A stretch of 64,000 bases of DNA. It comes from Eulemur rufifrons (taxonomy: Eukaryota > Chordata > Mammalia > Primates > Lemuridae). A program made the position numbers and the translations under genes. This document shows positions 33,735 through 46,765 of this stretch, one piece after another; position 1 is the first letter of the stretch, and every line of letters starts with the position of its first letter. The stretch lies in assembly GCF_041146395.1 (NCBI RefSeq), contig NC_090997.1:40155501-40219500 (forward strand), read 5' to 3'. The notes beneath the pieces are model-generated. The model searched no databases and was not told the DNA's origin. It saw only the letters and a list, made by a program, of their open reading frames with translations.

Positions 33735-34135
33735 TGTTATGCACTGAATTGTCTCCCCACCGACCAAATTCATAGATTGAGGTCCTAATCCTCAATGCAA
33801 CTTTATTTGGAGATAAGGACTTTAAGAAGGTAAATTAGACCATAAAGCTGTGGTCCTAATCCAATAGTACTAACGTCCTCATAAGAAGAAGAGACACCAC
33901 AGATCTCTCTCTCTTTCTGTGTATGTGTCTTTAGGTGCACACAGAAGAAAGGGGATGTGAGGACACAGAGAGAAGGAAGCTGTCTGCAAGCCAAGAAGAT
34001 AGGCTTCACTAGAAATAACACTGCCAGCACCTTGATCTTAGACTTCCTGCATCCTGAACTGTCAGAACATAAAGTTATGTTGTTTAAGCCAACATTCGAC
34101 ATATTCTGTTATGGCTGCCAGAACAGACTAATACA
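33735..34135 (+). mobile_element. MLT1C-like solo LTR (ERVL-MaLR), sense
   Basis: It starts 'tgttatgcactgaattgtct' and ends 'gccagaacagactaataca', so it has the TG...CA ends of an LTR. In between: 'ttatttggagataaggactt', 'gtggtcctaatccaatagta', 'aagaagaagagacaccacag', 'ggatgtgaggacacagagag', 'agctgtctgcaagccaagaa' and 'tgttgtttaagccaacattc'. About 400 bases, close to the family's usual length. The overlapping open frames in both strands are chance. Confidence 0.92.
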
Positions 34136-35129
34136 TCCTCTCTCCTCTCTTTATTCAACCTAACATCCATAGTCAATCATAATAATAATTTCATGGTAAC
34201 TTTTCAACTTCCTTGCCACTTTCCTGCTTCAGGTACTTGATGGGCAAATACATAATCAACTTAATCCATCTTTCCACCTGCCCTACCTGCAAAGTGAACA
34301 TGACCAGAGAAAAAGTCACAAACCAAGCTGACTTTCAATTCATAAATGCAAACATTAATCATTAATTGAGCTAATGGGGCTGCCTTAAAATCTTTCTATT
34401 TTTCCTAGTCCTTTCATTCTCTTGCTCTTTTAGATATTACATATCTCTTTATTAAAATTCCAGCGTCTCCTCTCCCTTTTCAATGTCTACTAATGATTTT
34501 GCTTCTTAAACCACTGAGTGATCAGAAGCAATTAGAAAAGGGCTTTCATAAACTTCCACCATCATATATACTCATCTAACATATTCTATACGCACAAATT
34601 CTGTCTTCCTCTTGAAACTATAGATGAACTGTCCATGTCTTTCCTTCACTTGGATGCTTGATCCTATCTCCTCTTACATACTCAAGGACATCTCTTTAAC
34701 AATTCTCCTCTTTCTAACATTATTCACTTTTCTCTCTATGCATGCAGCATGTATCTATGCTGTTATTCTTTCATTCTCAGAAAACTGTTCTGGACTTTAT
34801 TTACCCCTCCAGCTACTATCTCATTTTTATATAATCTATACAAAATTTCATTGTAGTATATATGGTTAGCATATACTTAGAAAAATATCCAGAAAATCCT
34901 ATAACCAAATGTCTAAAAGTGGCCATCTCAGAATAATGAAGTTATCAGATAATCCATTTCTTAGTCATACATTCTGTAAGCCTTGATAACTTTCATGCAT
35001 GTGTTTATATGTGCACACCATAGTTATGTAACCATATAACTATACTATACAATTTGTAATCAAATAATTATCTAATTAATTAAATATGATCATTGCATAT
35101 AAGTACTGTTATTAAATATTATTAAAATG
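34136..35129. other. unassigned, possibly old repeat
   Basis: The middle (about 34610-34850, 'ggatgcttgatcctatctcc') has the pyrimidine-rich look of an old interspersed repeat, but I could not name it. No gene was recognised. Confidence 0.35.
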
Positions 35130-35795
35130 TAAAATATATGAAACAAGGTACTATTTTTCTCATAAGATTGACAAAATATATATGTGACCATGTTTGTTAC
35201 ATTGTAAATGACATATCTACTTTGAAAAGAAATGTGACAGTATCTTGCAGAATTGCAAATGTAGATACATAGAATTCAACATTTTCATTTCTGGAAATAT
35301 ACTCCAGAGGAAAAAGAACACCTATGCAAAGATTTGCATTTCAGAAATAATTATAATCACGGAAAATTTGAAACAATCTAAATATTCATAAACAGTGGAA
35401 TGCTCAAAATGTTTGTACTGTTTCCAGATTAATATAGGAGATACTCAAAATAGTGCTATATAGATACAGAAAGATAGGTGCTGATACATAGAATACATTG
35501 TCATGTATTGTTTAAAACTACATAAAAGATAATATCATAATAAACAGATTGGAAGGATTCTCATGAAACTCAGACAGTGCTTCCATCTGGGAAGTTTGAA
35601 GGATAATAGTACTGAGGGGATTCATTAAAGATTTTAGCTAACCCCTAAAGTTTTATTTTATTTTAAAAAATAATGAGAAGCAAATGTGACAAAATATTAG
35701 TAGTAGATATTCCAGATGGTGGGAGTATTTTTATATGCTATATACATTTTCTCTTTACATATTTTTAATTATCTTTTTTAAAAAACAGACACATT
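35130..35795 (+). mobile_element. old L1 3' end, sense
   Basis: 'caacattttcatttctggaa', 'atactccagaggaaaaagaa', 'ggaaaatttgaaacaatcta' and 'cataaacagtggaatgctca' follow the L1 ORF2 C-terminal region in an old subfamily. It ends in a 3' region with 'agtatttttatatgctatat'. No frame is kept. Confidence 0.65.
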
Positions 35796-35879
35796 AAATA
35801 GAAAGTAAATAGTCCATAAATTTGGAACATTAATAATCTTAAAAAACTTTATTTGCAAATTCAAAGAAAGAGAAATAGT

Positions 35880-36778
35880 TTTTTCAATTTAACAGCTTCA
35901 CAACGTCAGGATTTTCATAGGGATTGCATTGAATGTGTAGATCACTTTGGTAATATGGACATTTAATAATATTAATTCTTTGAATCCATGAACACAAAAT
36001 GTCTTTCCATCAGTGTCTTTGATTTTTTTCATGAATATGTTATAATTTTCATTGTACAAGTCTTTTATATCTTCTGTTAAGTTTATTCTATTTTATTTGT
36101 TGATATTGTGAATGGCATTGTTCTCTTAATTTTCTTTCTGGATAGTTCATAGTGTATACAAAAGTGACTAATTTTTGCATGTTGATATTGTACCCTACAA
36201 TTTTACTAAAATTTTTCATTAGTTCTTACTTGTTCAGTCTTTAGGAGTTTCTACATATATGATTATGTCTTCTGCAGACAGACATAATTTCTTTCTTTAT
36301 TTCCTATTTGAATTTCCTTTATCTATTTTCCTTGTCTAGTTACTCTGACCAGGACTTCCAGTACTATGTTGAACATATGTGGTGAGAATAGGCACCCTTG
36401 CCTTGTACCAGGTTTTAGAGAAAAAAAAATTCAATTTATTCCCATTGATTTTTACATTAGCTGTGTGATTTTCATACATATAATTTATTGTGCTAAGTTT
36501 TTTTTATACTGATTTGTTGAGTCTTAGTCACGAACAGATATTGAATATTTTAATATTTTTTCTGTGTCTATTGAGATTTTTTCTTTTATTTTGTTCATGT
36601 AGTGTGTCATGTTGATTTACTTGCATAAGTTGAACTATTCTAGCATTCCAGGGATAAATCTCACTTGATCTTGTTGCATAGTACTTTTTTCATGTGTTGT
36701 TGAATTTGGTGTTCTAGTATTTTGCTGAGAATTTTTGCGTTTGTGTTCATTAGGAATTGCATCTACTATTTTTTAGTA
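35880..36778 (-). mobile_element. L1 ORF2 RT region, antisense
   Basis: The plus strand is the reverse complement of ORF2: 'atagggattgcattgaatgt', 'tgttgatattgtgaatggca', 'ctgcagacagacataatttc' (the site opposite the RT catalytic box, decayed), 'gcacccttgccttgtaccag', 'ttccagggataaatctcact' and 'attttgctgagaatttttgc'. No frame is kept. Confidence 0.88.
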
Positions 36779-37124
36779 CTACAAAGGCTTAAGGATTAAG
36801 TTGTGTTCTTAAATTACACAACTTTATTTGATTTTGAATGTTTGCATCAATCTTTAATTGTTGCTAGAGGTTCAACAACCTGGATGAATTTTATTACACA
36901 CAAATTTGTGACTTTTCCTGTGCAAATACACCAGTAACACGTATGTTACAACTTTGAGCAATAATCTTGAATTTATGTTTACTTAACACTTTTTAAATGT
37001 TTACCTGTCTTTTTATTTCTAAATAGGCTAAAACTGGAAAGCAGCGGTATACAGCATAATTTAAGTAACCCAAATACAGAAAAAATGTAATCTTATTCAC
37101 AGCAAAAGTAAATCTTTATGGGAG
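36779..37124. other. no recognised feature
   Basis: No gene or repeat family was recognised. Confidence 0.4.
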
Positions 37125-37590
<466 letters not shown>

Positions 37591-37595
37591 CTCTA

Positions 37596-39640
37596 AAAAA
37601 CTATTAGAATTAATGAATGAATTTAGTAAAGTTATAGGATACAGCAATTAGTAATTTTTTATGCCAGTAATGAAGTATCTAAAAAATAAATCAAGAATGC
37701 AATTCAATTTATAATATAAGGGCTAAAAAAAAAGTAGCTGGGAGAAATAAACTTAGTCAAGGATGTGAAAGATCTCTACAGTAAAATCTATAAAACATTG
37801 ATGAAAGACATTTATAAGAAAAATAAATGGAAAAATATCTCATATTCATGGATTGGAAAAATTAGTATTAGTACAATGTCCATATTTCCCCAAAGAATCT
37901 GCAGATTCTATGCAATCCCCATCAAAATACCAATGACATTCTTCACAGAAATAGAGAAAACAATCTTAAAATTCATATGGAAATGCAAAAGACCCTGGAT
38001 AGCCAAAGCTATCTTGAGCTAAAAGAACAAACTGGAGGCATCACAATAACTGACTACAAAAATATACTACAAAGGTATAGGTAAGCCAAACAGCATGGTA
38101 CTGGCATAAAAATAGACACATATATCAATGGAACAGAATAAACAATCCATACCTTTATAGCCAACTGACTTTTTACAGAGGTGCCAATAATACACAGTAG
38201 GAAAAAGATAGTCTTTACTACAATTGGTACCAGGAAAGTGGATATACATATGCAGAAGAATGAAATTAGACCTTTATCTTTCACCATATGCAAAAATAAA
38301 CTTCAAGTAAATTAAAGACTTAAATATAAGACCAAAAACTATGAAACTACTATAAAAAACATAGAAGAAATGCTTCATGAAATTGGACTGGTCAAGAATT
38401 TTTTGAATGAGACTTGAAAAGCATAGGCAACAAAAGCAAAAAAAAAAAAATTAGACAAATGGAATTACATTGAACTAATAATCTTCTGCACAACAAAAGA
38501 AACAACCAATAACATGAAGAGACAACATACAGAATGGGAGAATATATTTGCAAACTATACATCTGACAAGGGCTTAAAATCCACAATATATAATGAACTC
38601 AACTGAATAACAACAACAACAACAAAAAAAACCCCCAAATATCAGATTAAAAATGGGCTAAAGATCTGAATAAACATTTCTTAAAAGAAGACATATTAAT
38701 GCAAATGTATAACAGATATATGAAGAAATGCTCAACATTGAAAATATTCAAAAATATAAATCAAAACCATATTGAGATATTACCTCATTCCAATTAGGAT
38801 GGCTATTGTAAAAAAGATAAAGGAACAAATCTTGGTAAGGATGCAGAGAAAAGGGAACTCTTATACACTGTGGATGACAATGTAAATTAGTACAGCCATT
38901 ATGGAAAACAGTATGAATGTTCCTCAAAATGTTAAAAATAAAACTACCATATGACCCAGAAATTCCATTACTCGGTATATATCCAAAGGAAATGGATTTT
39001 GTATGTCAAAGAGATATCTGCATTCCCATGTTTATTGCAGTGCTATTCACAGTAGCCAAGTTATGAAATCAAACTAATTGGTCTACTACAGATGAATGGA
39101 TAAAGAAAATGTGGTATATGTATACAATGAAACACTATTCTGCCATAAACAATGACATCCTCTCATTTGAAGCAACATTGATGAACCTGGAGGACATTAT
39201 GTTAAGTGCATAAACCACACACAGAAACACAAATGCTGCACGACCTCACTTGTATGTAGAATCTAAAAGAGTTGATTTCTTAGAACTAGAGAGTAGAATA
39301 GTGGTTACCAGAGGCGGGGGAATATAAGGGGATGGTATGACTAGGAGAGGTTGACCAATGGGTACAAAGTTACAGTTAGACAAGAGTAAGTTTTGGTGGT
39401 CTGTTACACTATAGGGTGACTATAGCAATTAGCAGGGTACTATATATTTCAGTAAGCTAGAAAAGAAGGTTTTGAATGTTGTCGCCACAAAGAAATCATA
39501 AATTTATACTGATGGATGTGATAATTACCCCAATTTGATTATTATAGTATGTATATATGCATTAAAACACCACAGTATACTCATAAATATGTACAATTAT
39601 TATGTGTCAATCATAAATAAAAAATGAAATAAAGTCCAGA
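37596..39640 (+). mobile_element. old L1, sense, ORF2 C-terminal half to 3' end
   Basis: It starts near 'attaatgaatgaatttagta' and passes 'ggatgtgaaagatctctaca', 'tatgcaatccccatcaaaat', 'aacagaataaacaatccata', 'tacagaatgggagaatatat', 'ttgagatattacctcattcc', 'aaactaccatatgacccaga', 'acaaatgctgcacgacctca', then a 3' UTR and ends near 39630 ('aaataaaaaatgaaataaag'). A frame at 37765-38022 keeps [18 protein letters not shown] and [18 protein letters not shown]. An AAC simple repeat lies at about 38607-38622. Frames are otherwise broken. Confidence 0.9.
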
Positions 39641-42139
39641 GCATTCAATCACTGCAAAATGTAGGCTATATCTGTCCACCTGGGTATTTTCTTTATCCCT
39701 ATTTACTACTGTATTCTTTTCCTCAGGTCCTACAAGGAAGTTTAAAGATGCCCCACCCAGTATTACAGCTCAAACAAAGCAGGTTCTCTGAAAGAATTGC
39801 TGCACTCAACTGACTTGTTAAAGTCAGTGAATTATAATTCTCTACCTCTAATAATAGAGGAAATTAAGCAAAAATCATTAAAAGCATAAAAGCAAACATA
39901 AAAGTGTACATTTGAGGGACTATTTCAAACTATGAAGTATATGAAAAGTAGATCAAATTTCTTGATAGGCAAGGACAAAACACTTACAACTTCTAGTTTT
40001 TCAAAATTATTATCCAAATTGGTTGTTGTGTAGGAATATGTGTTATTTGCAAACTTATATCTTCACTTATGCAATAGAAATTATTCTTGTACTTTAGCTA
40101 TTTTTCAGTGATGTTTAAGAATTAGTGGAAATATACATGGATCATACCATATTTAAAAGAACATTAAAAAATTTAAAATGAAGGATCACTTGGACATTGC
40201 TATAAAATGAGGTGTTGGTCTAAGTGAATGTCTCAATAAATTAACTTTCTTCATTTTTTCTATTTTAATAGAAATATTTTAAAACTGATTTACATTCTCT
40301 CCATAATAAATGGATTATGGAAGACTTTGCACATTTTTAAGTATCAATGACATCACTGTAAACATGTTTTTATTGTTTGTGAGACAATAAAAAAAATGTC
40401 CAAAGGGGAGATTAAGCTTCTAGGACATTTTACTGTTATAATTCTCAAATCTGCTTTGAATAATTGTTTCTCTATTTTATTCACATTTATGCAATTAGCA
40501 ATCTTTTCTCATCGTTACATATTTACCTGGCAGCTACTTTTATAATCCTCTTATCCAGTGGCGCCTTTTTAATATGCTTATTTTAATCTTCTATGAGCTG
40601 CAAAAAGGGATGGCTAGTTTTAGTAGACATGTCGCCAAATAAGAGAGTATATATTTTGATTAAAAATAAAAGAACTGCCTATGAAAAAGGTGAATATTAG
40701 AACTTGATGTACATGCCATTTTTTGACCCTTCTTAAGTTTCATTTTCTCATTTATGTTTCTCAAGGTATTTCCTATAGTTGGAAATATTCTATACATAAA
40801 ATTGAATTTTATTCAACAATCACTTAGGTTAAACTCATTTTTTGGCAAAATATTTTCTTAGGCCCTACAAATGATGGAAATGTGCCCAAAGGAATCACAC
40901 AAAGTGTTTATAATAAGGAGAGAGATAGGCTTTCTTTACAATAGACCATTGCTTAAGCTATTACAATACAGAATGCCTTCTTCAAGAGGTCATAAGGTGG
41001 AGACAGAAATATTATAGTAAATATTAGAGAGAATATAATAGAGACATGTTATAATAGACATAAAAATGCTATTAGTATGAGAAAGGGAGATAGGAGGGAG
41101 GATAAGCAAGATAATTCAAGATATCTAGCCATTTTAAAATTTAAAATTATAAAAGAGGATATTTTTACAAATGGGTATTAATTGAGAAATTTATAAAAAC
41201 TGTCTAATGAATGTACAATTGAATGAATCCTCTTTCTAAATGTGTATAATCTCATCACTAACAACTAGAACTTGGCCATAACTCTTACAAATCTTAGACT
41301 ATTTTAAAGTATATGTTTCTTGTTAGAGAAATGAGCTCACTCATATTTATTATAATTATTTCATCTCAAAATATTTCCTATTACAAATTTTTTATTATTT
41401 TATATTTTACCCTTTTCTTATTCTGTTTGATTGAGCAAGTTTCTTATTGTTAGTCATATTCCCACTAATTTGGAAGTTTCATTATATACCTCAATTTGTA
41501 TACTGTCATCATTTTATCTTTAAAGTGATATTAGATCTGTATTTCCCTACTGTGACATTAAATTTAAAGAACAAATGCCCCTCCATATTTGGTTTTGTTT
41601 ACTTACTTTCTCATCTCTTCACCATTAAAATGATGTCTATCATTTTAATTCGCCCAATGAGCTTTATTAAAAAAAGCTTCAGAATTTTTGATCTAAGCTA
41701 TTATTTCTTCTCTTAGCTCTGTGTGTGTGCATATGTAATTGTTAAAACATTTTATCAGCCTCAAGTTGTATTATTATCATTAATTCATATGTATTAATTT
41801 ATTACAGCATTTATGGCTCTCCATTATTTATTATGATTTTATTCTTCTGCTATCTTGAAAATTTGTTCTGTTTTACTTTTAATTTATTTTCCTAAATAAT
41901 TTCTTCATACAGTTTACTCTGAATCCATGTTGAAAAATCTTTACTTAGTCTTTACATAGGTGTCTTATGGGTATAGAATATTTGAATTGCAATATTTTTC
42001 TTCATTAAAGTCTATAAGTTTTGTTCCTTTAGATTCTAGTGTTTTATATGATAAATTAAAACACTGATTTAAAATTTTCTTAATTAAAATATTCTTTCTG
42101 CCTGCAAGTGATATATGTTATTTACAATTAGTTGCAGCT
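39641..42139. other. no recognised feature
   Basis: About 2.5 kb of AT-rich, unique-looking sequence. The plus frame at 41447-41716 is hydrophobic by composition with no motif. No gene or clear repeat was recognised. Confidence 0.4.
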
Positions 42140-42300
42140 TCAAGGAGCATAATACTGAAAAGTAGTAGCTTAAACAAGATATAAGTTCATTTTTCTCTTG
42201 TGTAAAAGAACATCAGAGATGAAGAGTCCAAGATTGCTTTGGGGGATCCATATCATTGCTAGAGAATGGAGGTCCTTCATGTATGTTTCTAGTATCCCCT
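42140..42300. other. unassigned old interspersed repeat
   Basis: 'gtagcttaaacaagatataa', 'gttcatttttctcttgtgta' and 'gatgaagagtccaagattgc' look like a common mammalian repeat that I recognise by its text but cannot name with confidence. Confidence 0.4.
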
Positions 42301-42312
42301 AGGAAATAGGAA

Positions 42313-42383
42313 AGCACTGTAAACTCTTATAAACAGCTAGTTGAAGTTCAAATTAGTACAACCACTTTGAAATACAATTTAGA
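42313..42383 (+). repeat. 71-bp dispersed direct repeat, copy 1
   Basis: This matches 43755-43825 at 69 of 71 bases by eye. Copy 2 sits inside an old L1; this copy does not have L1 text on either side. It runs into a hairpin at 42381-42416. Confidence 0.93.
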
Positions 42384-42416
42384 TATACCAAACTGTTCTC
42401 ATAGTTTAGTATATCT
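42381..42416. repeat. 14-bp inverted repeat (hairpin)
   Basis: 'agatataccaaact' (42381-42394) and 'agtttagtatatct' (42403-42416) pair at 13 of 14 positions with an 8-base loop. It overlaps the last three bases of the 71-bp repeat. Confidence 0.85.
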
Positions 42417-42484
42417 GCTAGAGTTCCAGTTATCACATCCTCATTCCAAGAAATAAATGGAAAGCGAAAGAAAATTGCACTTCT

Positions 42485-42880
42485 TTTTTAAAAATTAATT
42501 TTATTAAGGTGTAAATTTTATGTAATAACATGCACTTATTTTCAGGTCAATGAATTTCAGTTTGGTGAATTTTGACAAATGTATATATTTGTGTAATTAC
42601 AGCCACAATCAAGATTTAGGACATTTCCATCCGTCCAAAAAGTTTTCTCATGCTTCAGCCAATCACTTCACTTTCCAGTTATAAGTAAATACTGATCCAA
42701 TTTCTCTTGGTATAGATTAGTATTGCCTGTTCCAGAATTTCATATAAATAGGATCATACAATGTGTATTCTTTTGTTTCTGGTTTCTTTTTCACATAATA
42801 TTTTTGAGATTTATCAGTTTTTTGTGTGTGTATATTGGTAGATTGTCATTTTTTTATTGCTGACTAGCCTTTAACTTCTA
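42485..42880 (-). mobile_element. old L1 3' end, antisense
   Basis: 'attttattaaggtgtaaatt', 'tgaattttgacaaatgtata', 'acagccacaatcaagattta', 'ggacatttccatccgtccaa', 'tcatataaataggatcatac' and 'tttctttttcacataatatt' match an old-L1 3' region in reverse complement. Confidence 0.7.
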
Positions 42881-43589
42881 AGTTGTTCCATTTAAAGTTT
42901 CCAGTTAATTGTTCTTTGCCTGGTCTTGTGGTGTATTAGAAGTTTGGTATTCAGAAAATAATTCAAGGAGACTCTTGTGCAGATTTCTAAAGTTCTTTTT
43001 TTACATATCTCACTTCTCTACAGAGCTATGTCCTACAAATTCAAGATGTCCAATAATCTCTGTTTCCTTGGCTCAGTGAGATAGCTGATCATTGAATTTT
43101 CCCTTCTGCACCAAGCTCTATAAAGTGCTTCCAGATAGAAATCTGGGGATATTGTTGGGTTTTCCTCATTTGTTATCCTTCTCTTTGGGGTCATAATTCT
43201 TTTATATAATGTCTAAAAATAGGCACTTAGTTATTTAATTAAGTTTTATAGTTGTTTCTATTGGGAGATATAGTCTGATACCAGCTAAGAGAGAGCCCGT
43301 TGACATTTAAGTAGGCATTCTGGAAGTTCCATTCCACACGTCTGCTTATATCTCATTGGCCAGAACTGTAACTCGTGGCTGCACTCACTTACAAAGAAGA
43401 CTGGAATACATAGTATTAATAATATACACAGGTGACAGTGCACTCAACTAAAATAGAGTATTCTGTTATTTAAAAAGTAGGGAGAGTGGAAATTGGAAGA
43501 CAACCAGAAGTCACAGTTATAGAAAAACTATATGATTTTCTTTGTTTCAGATAAAATGTACAGGAATATTGTCAGAGAAAAATATAAAC
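42881..43589. other. no recognised feature
   Basis: No gene or repeat family was recognised with confidence. Confidence 0.4.
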
Positions 43590-43995
43590 CTTTTGGCAAA
43601 TGGAGAGACAAAATCACATAACAGGCAATCAAAACTGTGATTCACAAATAAAGGAAAGCTCAACTCTGGTAATTAAGAGAATTAAAATTAAAACCACAAC
43701 CATATAAGGGCAAACATTAAAAAGTCTGGCAATAAAATACTGGAAAGAATATGAAGCATTGTAAACTCTTATAAACAGCTAGTTGAAGTTCAAATTAGTA
43801 CAACCACTCTGAAATACAATTTAGAAACGTCTAGTATAGATGAAAATATGCATAATATACATTATAATTTTTCCACTTCTAGACATTTGCCTTAAAGAAA
43901 CTCTTCCACAGGAACACAAAGAAACCTACATAAGGATATTAATAACAACATTCTTTGTAATAGCAATAAAAAAAGTAAACTAAGTGAGCAAAAAA
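43590..43995 (+). mobile_element. old L1 ORF2 C-terminal fragment, sense
   Basis: 'aattaaaattaaaaccacaa', 'aagtctggcaataaaatact', 'caaattagtacaaccactct', 'cacttctagacatttgcctt' and 'aagaaacctacataaggata' follow the ORF2 C-terminus of an old L1. Frames are broken. Confidence 0.75.
43755..43825 (+). repeat. 71-bp dispersed direct repeat, copy 2
   Basis: Part of the old L1 here and the probable source of copy 1 at 42313-42383 (1442 bases upstream). Confidence 0.93.
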
Positions 43996-45596
43996 AAAAA
44001 ATGGATAAATAAAATGTAGATTACATTCTTCTCCAGAAGCCCAAGGGTGATTAGTTTAGAAAATTGTGTTGAGGCTAATGTACTCTCACATGAGAGACAT
44101 ATATGTTGTTATAAGTTGAGCGTTATAATTCCCCTGCAGTGTTTTTACTTCTGCTAGGAGGAGCTGGTCTCCACAAAGCGACCAGAGTAACGCCCCATCC
44201 ATGCTCCGGTAAGATTTGTGCACAGATCAACTTATTCCCTTTCCCCTTCCAACGCTGATGTAATAGCTTCATCTATAAGCTTTGCTTTAGATTCCACTAT
44301 AGTACAAGACTTTTTCTCAAGTATCTCTTCTGTTATAGGTTCTATCTCCTAGGGCCTTGAACAAAGACACTTCTGCTTTAATGTGTCAAAATATGCAGGT
44401 TCTCCTCCAGGCTACAAGAATCAGCTCTGATTGGATGCGTAGCAGGGAGTGGTAAGTGACAGGGTGTCAGGCTGTTATTGAGGCTATCTTCCCATGCTTA
44501 TATATTTATAACTATTAATCTGCTTTCTAATTTAGAGACCTTACCAAAAATGAATCATTAAAGTCTCCCAAGACATTGGGAATAGCATTTTGAGTTTCAC
44601 CAAATGTTAGGAGGAATTATTATTTTGAAAGTATTGATGATATTAAAGACCAGGCTCTCCTAAGTATCTGTTACATTGATGATATGCCTGCACTTTATTG
44701 CTACATATTCTCAGTCATGCCCATTGCAAAGTGACATTGAAGTCTCCCTTTGCTCAAGTAATTACAAAGGCAGTAAATACAATATACTGCCTGTATAATT
44801 CAATGATCATCTAATGATTTCAGCTTTGTCAATCTTATTCACACTGCTTAATTACTGGAAGATTAGCTTTAATGTCAAGAATAAAAATCCATTTTCACCA
44901 AGAGTAGTGTAGTTCACCTAAAGCACTCCATTCTTTTGCATGCCCAACATAGATTTACCTAAACAAAACAAATAAAAACAAAATCAAAGAAAACATCTGA
45001 AAGTATGAATAACCTTCCAAAGCAATTCTAAAAATATATAGCAAGGCTTCATACTACCTGCAATTCAAAATCACCAGCAGAGAGAACAATTGAAAAAAAA
45101 ATCTGTTTTTTTCATTACTGAACAGTATTGGAGTTGTTAAAAAAAATAAAGCCAAAACATTTTTTGAAAAGGAACATCCACTGGCATTAGCAAACTTGAA
45201 TCCATCCTTAAAATTTTAGATCAAGCAAGTGAAAATAATAATCCAGATGAACTGGCAATAAAAATTAGGCAGTATATCTGTTTTTAACATTGAGAACTCC
45301 CAATATTTCCAATTTTCTGCATAATTTATATCACAAATGTGCTAAAAGGTATTTTTAAAAAACAATGTCTTATACGTGGACAAAATAGATTTCTAAAGGA
45401 ACAATACTTTACGCACCATACCTGGAGCAATACTTGAATTCTAGCTGGAATACTGCATTCTGAACATCTTATATTTCTGTTTGTTTTTTTTTTTTTTTTT
45501 TTGAGATCTCTGAACAGCTATTTTTTAGACTTTCACATTTTAATATGCAATTATTATAAAATAACAAAATTATTGATACCGAAGCATTCTTTAATG
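43996..45596. other. no recognised gene; poly-T run
   Basis: A T run lies at 45484-45502. A slightly GC-richer part at about 44150-44220 has no recognised motif. No gene or repeat was assigned. Confidence 0.4.
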
Positions 45597-45768
45597 TAGT
45601 GGTTTCCAGAGTTTGTTTCACATTAGTATCACCTGGGGAGGTTTAGCAGACCCACTGGCCATGTTTCCCCTCACACTAAGTCAGAAGGTACGGGAGGAGA
45701 TTCAGGAATCAGTATTTTTTAAAGCTTCCCCAGGCAATTCGAATGTGCAGTAAATTTGGGGAACACTG
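45597..45768 (+). mobile_element. MER5A-type hAT-Charlie nonautonomous DNA transposon
   Basis: It starts 'tagtggtttccagagtttgt' (canonical cagtggttctcaa), then 'cattagtatcacctggggag', then 'gaatcagtattttttaaagc' and 'ttccccaggcaattcgaatg', ending 'ttggggaacactg'. The two halves are inverted relative to each other, as in MER5A. At about 172 bases it is near the family's usual length. The flanking 8 bases (ctttaatg and ccttagca) agree only partly. Confidence 0.85.
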
Positions 45769-46639
45769 CCTTAGCATCTCTAATTACATAATAGTTTGAG
45801 TAATTGGCATATTATTTATTTTAGTGTATATTGTTGCTCTAAGTTAAGTGTTTCAAAATATTCTGAATGAACTGGTTTTGAATGGTTTCAAAAAATTATG
45901 AAGAAATTATTCAGAGTTGTTCAGAGCTCAGATATCAACATTTTTTTCTAAGTTCCCAAAATTAGTCTAATTTTTCAAAGCTGGATTTGAGAAATACTGC
46001 TTTAATTTCTAGTAAAGTGCTCAATAACCCTTTCCCGGGTTACCTGAATAACCAGATGCGACTAAATGACCAGATAAAACTCATAATAGTAGTTTGTATT
46101 ATAATTTTCATAACCAGTATACTGGATTATTTTCAAATATTTGTTTTCTTAGGGTTGCTTCCTGTGATCATATTAAAATCATTAAAATACTTAGATAATT
46201 ATATCTTCTGCTGTAGTACAAAGGTAAATTTCAATTCAGCACAAGAAAAATTACCACAACTTAAAAGTAAAGTGAAAATTGTATTAAGGGACAGATGAAA
46301 GATCCTCTTTATAACCGCTTAATGTGTCTCTTTGATTATTCCACTACCTCTTACTGTCTCGTGGAATTTAAAAGTTAGTATCTAAACAATAAGAAAAACT
46401 TAACACCTGCTTAATCTCCAGTGAGCATGGAATTTGATGTGTGTAAGTTTGAAATTAGTTAATGCTCTGAGTCCATGACTAAAATTCCACTATACGATTG
46501 GCCTTAGAATAACACTAAAAATAAATGCTCCAATTTTCATACTGAGAGTCTGGATTTAAATCTAGAAATATCTGTCTTTATTTCAAACCTATTTTCAATC
46601 AATGAATTAAGTCACATGAATATTTACAGATCAGTAATT
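45769..46639. other. no recognised feature
   Basis: The plus frame at 45987-46298 is chance in AT-rich sequence. Nothing else was recognised. Confidence 0.4.
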
Positions 46640-46765
46640 TGAAATCTGGGTTTTGCAAGTAAAGAAACTGAAGTCCAAAAGATATAATTAATCTGAGAGT
46701 ACAACATTTGTTAGTAGCAAAGCTGGGTCTGGAAACTTGATTTTCTGACACCCCACATACCAGTA
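46640..46765 (-). mobile_element. MIR-like SINE fragment, antisense
   Basis: 'aagtaaagaaactgaagtcc', 'gttagtagcaaagctgggtc' and 'tggaaacttgattttctgac' follow the reverse complement of MIR (gatgaggaaactgaggc, ctagtaagtggcagagctggg, attcgaacccaggtctgtctgac). Confidence 0.65.

Noticed and set aside
33803..34163. Open frames on both strands of about 70-100 codons
   Set aside because: They lie within an MLT1 LTR and are chance frames.
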